Assembly (NCBI GenBank): GCA_028023455.1
Contig: JAQFVV010006208.1
Coordinates: 5,438,963-5,502,962, forward strand
DNA from: Epiperipatus broadwayi
Taxonomy: Eukaryota; Onychophora; Udeonychophora; Euonychophora; Peripatidae
Length of the DNA: 64,000 nt
Reading direction: 5' to 3'
Part shown: positions 36,001 to 48,000 of the stretch, in pieces
Layout: every line of letters begins with the position of its first letter
How positions within the stretch are numbered: the stretch's first letter is position 1
The notes under the pieces: model-generated
Databases searched by the model: none
What the model was told of the DNA's origin: nothing
What the model saw: the letters and a program-made list of their open reading frames with translations, nothing else
Made by a program: the position numbers and the translations under genes

Positions 36001-39000
36001 AGAAGAAAAAAATAATTGGATTAAAGAGTTATTTAAATAAATTTAAAAAATATATTAAGTATATATATTTATAATTATATTAAAAAAACTTATTCTTAAA
36101 AAAAATGTTGAGCCTTAAAAAAGGGGTAAGGGTGTGTTGGCATAGTGGAGGGGAGAAAAGGCTTATTTAATATTTTGTCTAGTTTACTAGATTTTTTTTC
36201 TATGAATTCTACTGGTGTACAGAATTTTGTTTTTACATTTGTAAATAAATTGCTAAATGTAACTGCCATTTCAAAGTTACTGGATGTAGCATGTATACTT
36301 TGACTTGGAATTGATAGTAACATGGGCTCAGAAATGACAATATGTCACTATTAGTATATCATATTATTAGACAAATTCATTATTACACTTTCTCCAATTA
36401 CTGGGAATATTTATTTATTGACAAAAAGTGTTTATTAATCAGTCAACTTTCTTCTAAATGTGAAACAGTGTATAAAAATGGCAATTTTATTGATTATATC
36501 ATGTTATCTCTAGACTCCCAGTACAGGTACAGACTAATCAAACAATTTTTTTAAACCAAGTATATCCATAATAGTACTAGTGTCTTTTAAGATAATAATG
36601 CTTTAAATCAGAACTGTTCAAAACACAGTCTGTGTGACCACAATGGTGGCTTGTGTCAAATACACAGATATTATCACATTTTTGAATGAAAAAATAAAAT
36701 AATTTGAAACAAATACTTAGATATTTTAATTCTATCTCTAGTGAATAATATTGATATCACTAAATATTTGTATATTTTTAAATAAATGTCAAAAAAACAG
36801 ACTTACACTAGTTCGAACCAGCATGCATGCTCCGAGTGTTCATTGCAAACATGCACATGATTACAAAAAAATCCAAGTCAGATGTCACATGACCAATCTA
36901 ATGCTTGAATATCCTAGCACTTCACTGAGGAAGCCAGTAGCAGAAACCGGTCTGGGTTGGGGATATTCTGCAAAGCTTGTTAAGAGCTTATTTGCAAGCT
37001 CTATATATAATACATGCACATGATTAGTGCGCAATTAATTCTATATTTATTATTTTTGATGGGGCCCTTGGATAATTTTTTTTTAATATGGCCCTTGGAT
37101 TTCTTAATTTGGAATAGCCTTGATCTAAATCGTTAGCTCATAAGATCAAATGTTTGTTTGAATAATTCTTTTTTATTGCTATTCATACCCCAGAGGCTAA
37201 ATATTAGTGATCCTCTAATCATTTTTAAATTGTAATTTTCTTCAATTATAATTATTAAAGAATTTGATTCATGCTTTCATAAGGAATGATATAATACTCC
37301 TCATAATTCTGTTTAAGGCGGCTGGATAATATTATCCTTTATAAAATACAAATTCTCAGTATAAAGAATAGCCCTATACTAGATTAATAAAATAAACAAA
37401 AGCAAAACTCTCCATACAGTAGTGCCACCCTGTGCCAACCAGAGTAATCAATGGATGCCAGAAGGCTTTGTGCATAAAATCCCTATCTAGTGCCTACTCA
37501 TCCAATATCACCAGACTAGTTTCTGGCTTGTGGCACTAGATAGGGATTTTATGCACAAGCCTTCTGGCATCCATTGATTACTCTGGTTGGCACAGGGTGG
37601 CACTACTGGATGGAGAGTTTTGCCTTTGTTTACAACAATTATGTGCTAGTATAATCTATACGACATAAACAAATATATGCGAGATCTGACAATTGGAACA
37701 ACAATATTGAAAAAACTAAACAATTTTTAAAAAACAACAACATTATATGTTTAAAAGAAGACAAGGGCAACAGATTTGTGCTCTTAGATTATAAAGAAAA
37801 AATGACCACCGAAATCGTAAAGTTAAAATTCAATTTAGTTGAAAATTTTAACAACAAGCTGAATAGGGAGAAATTCATTTCCACAATTCTTAGAGCTCAC
37901 AAAGATAAAGGCATATCGAGAGCAGAATATTATAGGATTTATCCTTCTGCTATCAGGCCACCTAGAATGTTTGCCAATTCTAAGCTACATAAACCCCAAG
38001 AACCTTTAAGACTTATGTTGGATTTTGGAGGCGTGCACTATTTCGAAACGGCCAAGCTGGTAAATCAGTGGTTAGTTGACTGTGTGGGTTTTGGTGACTT
38101 CACCATCAAATCTTCATTTGAATTTGTTAGAAGAATCAAGGATATATTAATAGATCAGAATTTTGTAACTGCAGCCATGGACGTGACCGAATTATATGGA
38201 TCGATTAATAGGAAATGGTCAATTGAAATCATCCACAAAGAATTAATAAATAAGCATTGCCCAAATGAGCGCATGAACTTCATTTTATCCTTCCTCAACT
38301 GGTTGGACAATAACATCTTTACAACTTTTGAGGGTCGTTGGTATGATATGAAAGAAGGTTGGCCTATGGGTCTTCCCCTAAGTGGAATAATATCCAGCAT
38401 CTTCTTAAACTTTTTTGAAAAACATACCATTGTTAAACACACTGCTAACATTGCTGGATTAATTTACGTGCGCTATGTAGACAATGTATTTATGGCAGCG
38501 CCAAAAAATGTAATTGTCAATATTCAAAATGAATTACAACTACAATCTAAACTGATCATAAACACCACTTGGGAGAACGAAGGGCAGAAGCTTAAATATT
38601 TGGATTTGCTGGTCCATAGAGAAAACAGAGATCTGCATTATAGTATGATAGTTAAACCCCTTGAGATCCGAGGCTTTACTCACCCGAAATCCATGTCACC
38701 TACTGCACATAAATTCGCAGGGCTCAATGCGTTTTTATTTAGAAATCAAAATTTATGTAAATTTGAAGCCGATAGAAAGACCAACATCGCAATTTATATA
38801 AAAGATTTGCTTAGCGTAGGTTTCAGCTACAGATTAATTGCAAAGAAAATTAAGCAATTTCACAGTAAACTAATAGCTAACCACAAAAATAAGGATAAGC
38901 CTCAAATTACCCTCCCTTATATTCCCAAATTATCACAACAGATAATAAAGACTTTAACTGGTGAATTTAAGGTTGGTTTTCGTACTCCCCCTAATTCTAA

Positions 39001-42000
39001 CAGACTCATTAATAATTCAAAGGATAGAACAGACCCATCTCAGACACCCCAGGTGATTTACAGCATGTCATGTCCACAGGCCGGATGCAAAGCCATATAC
39101 TATGGGGAAACTAAGGCCACTGTTCATAACAGAGCTGCTCAACACTTGTATACCTATAGAAGAGCAAAAAAGAACAGCGATAACTTTTCAATATTTCTGG
39201 AACATGAAAAGCAGACTGGCCATGTGTTCGAACCAGGCAACCCCAGGATTGTATGCCCTGAAACCAACGACTGTAAAAGAAAGATCAAAGAGGCGTACTT
39301 TATTGTTTGCGACAACAATTCTATCAATAGACGCGACACGTGTTTTTCCATTTCAAAAAAATGGTCAAACTGATTTGCATTTACATTTGCATATTTGTTA
39401 TTTAATAACACTACGTAAAGATTTATTACTTTCGTTGGCCATGAATATGAGGGCAAACCTCGAAAGCGCTTGGCCCATTTAATAGTTTTAAGCGAAATTT
39501 GTTTTGTTTATTTGGAAGCTTCTTCGTCAGCGAGTAAATCGTTTTTAGGCTATTAATAAAGATAATAAAAATTATATGCATACCATTGGTTTTGCCATAT
39601 AGCAATTACTTGATTAATCTGAATTGTAGCCAGTCCATAAATCAACTTCTAATTCCAGATTTTTTGATTATTAACTTAGAGCATAAAAAATTATGATTAA
39701 CTCTTTTAAAGCATCTCTTTGAATAAAAGATTTGATACTTCAAGATTTAGCTTTGAAAATATTCATTAAATGGACAACCTGAAGATTACTGACCTCAGAA
39801 CTGTTAATCAGGAACTGGTTATATAGGCTTATATGTAATATAGGGAGCGTACTTATAGCTCAAACAAGCTCTTATTTAGTAAGTGCGGTAAGAGAAAATA
39901 TTTATAATCTTGATCTAGAATATTCTTATCCCCAGACCAATTGGTTCGGAAGTGGTCTGGGGATAAGAATATTCTCCATAGAGGGTCTGAATGTTCTAGC
40001 TCCTCACTGAGGTGAGCCATAAGCGCAAAAACAATTGGTCTGGGAATAAGAATATTCTAGATAGAGATTTTAAATATTTTCTCTTACCGCACTTATTAAA
40101 TAAGAGCTTGTTTGAGCTATTGGTACACTTCCTATATTACATATTTGTAAATACAAGCTTTTAAAAGCCATGTTACGTTGCTTTATTGATTATTATGTAT
40201 GCTTATTTTCATTATTATGTAGTAATACATCAACTTTACTTAGTACTTTTATTTGGCTTCTAAAGTAGAGGGGTGGATCTTTATCTTTGTCTAATTAAAT
40301 ATAAACGGCACTTAATATTGAAATAAGCATTTTTCAAATGTAACTTAAGATACAAACATCTCATTACAGTCTCTTTATTGGAAGGATTATCTACCAGTGA
40401 TGATCTTTTACTCAAATTGTGCTATTTTGTTTTTGGTTACTAGAAAAATCTTGAAATAATATACCATTGCATGGCTTTATAATGAAAACCAGATAATTTC
40501 AAAAGAATGGATATGAAATAGAGAAAATAACAATGGTAAACTTTTTCCTAAATAATTATTTTTTTCAAAAATATTTTTATATTAAAATATTATAGTAACT
40601 TTTATTTTGATTTATATACCTACAAGCAAAAAAAAAAAACTTCACATATCACCATTTTTTATGCTTGCTCATGACTATTATTAAAAGAGGCAAAACTCTC
40701 CATTCACTAGTGCCACTCAGTGCAAGCCAGAGTAATCAATGGATGCCACAAGGCTTATGCATAAAATCCCTATCTAGTGCCTACTCATCCAATATCCCCA
40801 GACTAGTTTCTGGGGGATATTGGATGAGTAGACCCTAGATAGGGATTTTATGCACAAAACTTTCCTGCATCCATTGATCACTCTGGTTTGCACTGAGTGG
40901 CGCTACTGTATAGAGAAGTTTGCCTCTGTGTTAATAGTTTGTGTAAGCATAAAGAAAGATGATCATGGGATGTTTAGTGGTTTAATATTCAATACTCGTG
41001 TGATTACGATACAGTTTGATCATGAATGACATCATACGGCTATTCCAGGAATTCACATCTCTTACATATATGTACTCACATTCTCATTCAGCTATACCAC
41101 ATGTAAATATAGCAAAATAATAAGTAGATATACTTAAGACAAAGTGTAATAATGATTCCATCTTTATTGTTAAAAGGAAGTTGCCTTGACAACAGTATGA
41201 AATTGTTGATTGATATTGGGATTGTGAAATTGCTCTTCATATTCTTGTATAATATATATAAATATATATTTTTTAATATCAATTTTTAGCGTTTCTGGAG
41301 GAGAATTATTTGAACGAATTGTTGATGAAAATTATGATTTAACAGAAGAAGATTGTAAGGAATATGTGCGGCAGATCTGCGAAGGTGTTGCATATATACA
41401 TGCTAACAATATCGTACACCTTGACCTCAAGGTAAGATATAAATTATAATAGAAATTTTTTAAAAATGTTTTGCATGTGATTTCATTAATAAGGCCAGAT
41501 GGTTTATTCCTAAAAATTTTCTAAGCATGAGTTGAATGAAGCATAACCCTTAACCTTCCAATACTCAAGCATCACTCAATCTTTTGAGTAAATAGAATTT
41601 TTAATGATATATTTTTAAAAAATGTTTTTTTTAATTAATAGAGTATTAATGGAAAACAAATATTTTTTAATTGCAAAATATGTTGACAATTATTTCATTT
41701 TCTTCTGATTTAATATTTTCATTTACTCAAACATTAATAAATTTAAATAAAGAATCATGATATACATATATATAATAGCAGAAAGGAGACTCTTTGATTT
41801 CTTTTTGAGACTTAAAAGGAACTAAGCTGAGCAAATTCCTAATGTCCACCCCATGTTCTTATCATTGCATCTATCATTATTATGTGAGTATTAAAACATT
41901 AACAGGTTGTTCACCAATATTGGCCAGCTCACCAAAATATATCAGCCAGTATGGGTATTTTTTTGGTTTATCATCTCTGGGTTTAAGATTAAGGAACACT

Positions 42001-45000
42001 ATCTCATTTGCATGATAACTCTTAACTGAAACATCAATTGAGTTTTCTTGAAGACAAAATGAATTTATGTGAACGTTTTTTAGATTTTTACAATCATGAT
42101 AGATAAAACTAAATTATTGTCCTTATTTCTAAGAGGTTGTAAAGTTGTCAGCTAAGTTAACAGTTGGCAACAAAAGGCAGACAGTACTAAGAATCTCCTA
42201 CTGATGACTTTTTATTTAGGTACTTACAACTGCTAATTCCATTCAAGTGAAGGAAGATTCCATGAATTGGAAGAAGAACTGTCTATTATTATTACATGGG
42301 CGATCATTGGACATTGTGTAGTTAGAAGAAAAAATGAAAAAATAATTGATTTTAAAAATAGACGTATATTTTTATTATAAAGGCACTAGTATTAAAAGCA
42401 CGAGTAAAGTGGGATTTATTATAAATAAAAAATGAAAGGATAACATTGTGGAGATTGATAACATATCAGATAGAGAATTTAATAGAAGATACCAAATGCA
42501 GGATAATTCAGATTTGTGCCTTAACAAGTTATCATTGTTATGAAGAAGTAGAGGATTTGGATATATATATATATATGATTAAAATAATATATGGATATAT
42601 ATATATATATGATTAAAATAATATATGGGTAATAGAACAAACAGGTGTTACTGACCTTATTGAAAAAATTAAAAGACTGAAGTGTTGGGCTGGACATATT
42701 GCTAGAAGAGATTATAATAGATGGACAATTGAAACTGGATTCCAAGAGATTGTAAAAGATTCAGAAAGAGACCACATGTGAGATGGATGGGTGAAATAAG
42801 AAAGTGTGCAGGGTGATGTGGAGAAGAGAAGCTAAAGATCGGAGATGGTTTGAATTTGGAGAGACCTTCATCCTGCAGAGGATTGATAATGGTTGATAAT
42901 AATGATGGTTAAAATACTTTTGATCATATCAAACAACATTTTAAAATTGTCAAGGGCGACTTTAATGGTAGAGTTGGAAAGAAATTGGAAGGGCTCTGAT
43001 TAAATTTAGTTATGGTAACAGAAATAAGAGAGGACATAGACTTGTGGAATTTGCAGAAAAAGAAAATTGATATATTACAATTTTATTTTTTTTGAGAAAA
43101 ATCTACCTAAAATTTACTGGATCAATTTTTAAGTAAAACAAAATAAATCAGTGGGTATTATGAATCGAGTGGAACTTTTGTATTTACCTGATACATTGTT
43201 GAACATCACTTGATCTTCAAAACAACTGACCATACAATTAAAAATAATTACATAAATCCACCTAATCCACCATTGTTTTTAGCTTAATTTTTGTGTTTGT
43301 GTGTTTTTTTTTAATACCCTAAAAAAAGTTTAATCATATAGATTACTTTTACAATTTATATTTTTGGTTAGTTATTAACATATTTTACAAATTTTTAATA
43401 GATTATATATATGTGTGTTTATTTATTCCCCCCCCCCTTTTTTTTTTTTCATTTTGTAGCCTGAAAATGTTCTCTGTCAGACTCGTTCAAGTCAAAATAT
43501 CAAAATTATTGATTTTGGTTTGGCAAGAATTCTAGAACCTGATCGTGTTGTCAAACTTTTGTTTGGAACTCCTGAGTTTTGTGCTCCTGAAGTTGTGAAC
43601 TATGAACCTATCAGTTTTAGTACAGACATGTGGAGCATTGGAGTAATTGCATATGTTCTGTAAGTGAATTAATTTTTGTTAAAATTAGTAATAATTTATA
43701 ATAACAAATATGTGTTCATTGATCAAATTAATTATCTGCATACAATTCTCATGAATCATTGAATGTTGGGATATATCTACAGGTCTATTAATCAGGCTCC
43801 AATAATTTGGTAACATTATTTGAACAAAATTGTGAGAGGAGGATGTTAAATTTTCACAATTACTCAATTTTATTACTTTTTAGTGTGAGTTCTGATTGAT
43901 TAAAATAATATTTTTTATTTAATCATGAATATATACATACGGTATTTTTAAAGAAGGTAGTTTTTTATTCTATCGTGTCAGCCGTACGATTTCTATATTC
44001 TTTCACAAAGAATGGGGTGTGCACGGTAATATTATATGTATGTATTTTTTCTTAGCATCAGTGCCATCAAGCGGCTGACATGATAGAATAGAAAACTACC
44101 GAAAAAAGCGGCTGACACGATAGAATAGAAAACTACCGAAAATCATAAGCATAGTATAATAAGTAAATTAGTATTATATTTGTGCATATTTTAAAAGAAA
44201 AAGAAAAAATAATTTAAGTAAATAATTGTAAAAATAAATAAGCAAATAAATAAATAAATATTGTAAATAAGCTTAATTAAAATGAGCACCATGTTTTTAC
44301 TTTAATCTTTCAGTCAGTTTTATATGATAAGAAAGCTAATTGATTTTCTACTTTGGCTAGTTTTATATACAATGTTTAAAACTTTTCTGAAGACATTCAA
44401 TACTTAATACTAGATGATGGAAATAGTCCAACAAATAATTAGAACTAAAATGCATCATCGCAAATCTTCAGACAAATACTTAAATATTCGGTATGGATCC
44501 GATACTATGTCACACTTTAGACACAACTAAAACCTCCAATTCATTCTCAAAGAGCTGAAATTAGGGGGACTCCCCCATAGATAAGCATATAAAATTTCTA
44601 CTGGTTGTTGCCTTTGGAAGAAGAGCTCAGTTGATTAGAGCATTACCTTAAAATTCTATAGTCACAAATTCTAAAGGTCCAGGTTCGATTCTCATGCTAG
44701 TATTGTCACTGGTCAGGCCAGGAATTCTAGAAGAAAAAACGAGAATAACACACTCGAAACACTGTGTTATTCAGTGTGCTATTATTAACAGTTGAATGTA
44801 TTTAGAAAGTTTAAATAAAATTACATTTTTTCTGAAGACATTCAATACAATATTTTTTTTTAATTCTCTGAATCTGATCTTCGAACATATATGTACTAAT
44901 GAAATAAGCACAGCCACCATTGGATAAATCAAGTTTTAACACCATTAGCAATCATTTCATTGATATTTCTAGAAATTCCAAAACTAGAAGGCACTAAATT

Positions 45001-48000
45001 AGGCTTTACAGCAAACATAATACTACACAATTTCGTTTCATTTGTTGTTCTGCCCTTTAAAAAAAATGGGTAACTATTTTCTTATTTTATTAAACTGTCT
45101 TTCTCTAGAAGAAAAATTCCACTAAGAGCAGCTATGTCTCTGTAGTGCCATCTTCCATTCAGGTCTAGAAGTGTTTATATCAAGTAAAGTTCAAACATTC
45201 CATATATCTATTTTTTTTTTTAAAAAAAAAAAGTTATAATATTTGCCTTTGTATTACATCTACCTCCTCCTTTAATATTACTATTGATAATATGATTATT
45301 TCTATCACTTTAATGGGTACTCCACTCGAATTGCCGACAAAGCTAAATTGTGTGAGATAGGCCATTTTGAATCCGTCCTTTCTAGGTCCTTTCATTTCCA
45401 TGGCAGGTCAAAAAATTTGGAAATGGGGTTGCCTAAACATTTCAGTCTTTGCCAAGCGGAAACTCACTTCAAATTCATTTCCAACTTAAATCATTGATGA
45501 TATTTATTGTTTTGATCAAAGATTACAACTAAGGATTGTCCTTTTATTGAACCTTCTCCCCATCATTGATGTCTTAATTTTTAAGGATTTGAACTAAAAA
45601 ACTAAAAAAGTAAAAATTAGAATCAGGAAGGCTGTGTATGTTGTTAAAGCATGGGAATGTGGTTTCCCAAACAAATAATCCCACTTGTTATAGTTAGTAT
45701 ATGACAATGATGAATGGCATAAGAGGATCATGATAACTGGACCGTATACTAGTTTAAGTGACTAAAGACAATAATGAAAGAGGAAGACATAAAATATTTA
45801 ACATTAAAAACATTACCTAGCCCTTGATGAAGTAAAATCTTATCTTGCAAGACAGCAGAAGATATTCTTTGCCAGGCACTATTTATTAGTTAACTCACAA
45901 ATTTGAAGATTATTCTAAATATCTGCTCATAAGCACAGAACCTTTGATTCCCCGAATGTATTAAGTATTGAAGTTTGTTATAACATGAATTAATGAAGAT
46001 TTTTTGCTCTCAGTCTAATTTGGAATTCAAATTTTGTTGCATTTAAATAATTATTTATAAACCAGAAACTATATCACTAAAATTAAATGTATGCAGGAAT
46101 TGACCAAATAAAATGAACAATTGTGTTCTCTTTAAAGTGCAGGACCACTATTTGTTTCAGCAGTTATTTTTATTCTATGTGTGTTAGAAATATAATATTT
46201 GAACAGTATCAAAAGGAATATTAGATCATTCTTATAGACAAAGCTTTGAATAATCTGACAGACTTCATTTTTTAAGAATAATTCATATAGATTTAGTAGG
46301 ATTTAAATCAAATGGTCATTGAAACTGTATAACATCACTTCTCATATTTCCCAAATTTTATAGCATTTGTTTTGTTTTTTAAGATGACAGTGTTTGTTGT
46401 TTATATCATGATAAAATCTGATTTCCTGAAATGTTTGGATAGACCACTATGCATTCTCACCTTTCATATTTTGAAGAAGGTAATAATTTACAGGTTTCTT
46501 TTATCAATCATCACTCATTAATTCCTATTAGTGGTTTGGAAAAGGATAACCAGCAATTTGGCAAAATCTATGACAGGTATTCATTGTGTTTGAGGCAACA
46601 TGTTTCAACTAATATAAAAAGAATCAGTGGCACTTATATGGCAGCGGACTTATAAAAGTCATCCTGCTGTGAAATTTATGATTACTTATTTTCATAGAAA
46701 CTGAAGTGATCAGATTATGTTGATCTTTGAATGATTATTCTTTTGCAATTTTATCTTGCAATCTTTTCTGTTGTCCATCAGTTCTTCAAAAAGCATTGTT
46801 TTTTTTCCCCCATTATTGATTATAGATTTTTTGTGTTCTTTGATCATTCTTTCGTTTGATAGTTATGAAACATTACACTGTTCAGTACTTTTTTTTTCCA
46901 TATGTCATAGCATCGGACGGGAGGCGAACCCGCAACCAACTGCTTGCTTGCAAGGCGGCTGCGCTGACCTCTCGGCTACAATGCTGAATGCAATCAACAT
47001 CACCTGTTTAAAATTCAGATGTCTGAAATTTCTTTCCATGATTTAAGAAACTAAAATTTACTATTGATACTCATTATCTTTTTTTAGGGGTCTATATGTG
47101 AAACAATGTTACATTATGATGTATTATAATTTCTGTCCTATATGATTTCAAAAATATAGTCCATTTATGACCAGTGTTCTTGTTATTTTATTTAGCTGTA
47201 ACAATTACATTAGAATATCAAATAGTAGAAAATTTACAATTCCGTTTCATTAAATTTGGAATCTAATTTTGTTAACAACAACGTTAAGCAATAACATTGA
47301 AAAAGTAGATTGGTAATAAGTTTAAGAGAAGTTATACTTATTACTAATCTACTTCTTCAACTTCATTGCTCCATTTAGATGTTAATAAACTAACATTTTT
47401 TAAACAACTATAGAAACGCAAACAAATCATAGCTGTATTATTAAGAAATATAAAAATAAATATAAGGAGATAATTTACATTAAACATGTATATGATTAAA
47501 AAAAGAAGAGAGGTGAACAAAGTGAGAGGTTGAAGGGGCAATGATTAATTTGAATGAGTATTTAATAATAAATGGAGACAATTGGATAGATATTAATGAA
47601 ATTATTATAATTCACTTTACAATTGCAACATTACTCGAATGCACTCATTTCAATATTATTGTCTAGGATGAATGTTATAGATTATTTATTAATTATTTTA
47701 TTGCACTATACATAAAATTTGATATATCAGTTATTAAATTTCAGCACATGTAATGATGTTTATTGTTTATATTTCTTCTATATGTAAGGAAATCAAGTCA
47801 TACATCACGTGACTATATGGAATGTAATAAATGCACTTTGTTCTCTCCTATGCAACCATCCAATAAATCGAATGAAATGATTCAAAGAGAAAAATAAGAG
47901 AGGCTTGCTATATAACCAATAATATGAATATAGAGACTTATCTTTCTCTTTCACCAAAAAATGATCGTGCTAATTTAAATATATAACTTCGAATTTAAAT

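Larger units (their letters stand above)
41775..43120 (+). pseudogene. Decayed RTE copy, interrupted
   Basis: AGCAGAAAGGAGACTCTTTG and CAAATTCCTAATGTCCACCC match the 5' region of the RTE at 2.77 kb. Endonuclease coding remnants follow to about 42556 and resume at 42910 (AACAACATTTTAAAATTGTC, GAGGACATAGACTTGTGGA). The gap holds a second, 5'-truncated RTE. Riddled with stops; inserted between exons D and E. Confidence 0.85.

Noticed and set aside
38155-39482. Frames overlapping the Penelope ORF (98, 100 and 126 codons)
   Set aside because: Shadows of the 572-codon RT/GIY-YIG frame.
39510-39540. Hammerhead on the minus strand (CUGACGA at about 39520)
   Set aside because: No GAA box after the GAAGCUUC palindrome and no cleavage context.
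44620-44706. Functional tRNA gene (tRNA-Ile-like)
   Set aside because: The anticodon region does not fold and a SINE body and tail follow; the second copy has a 30-bp internal duplication.
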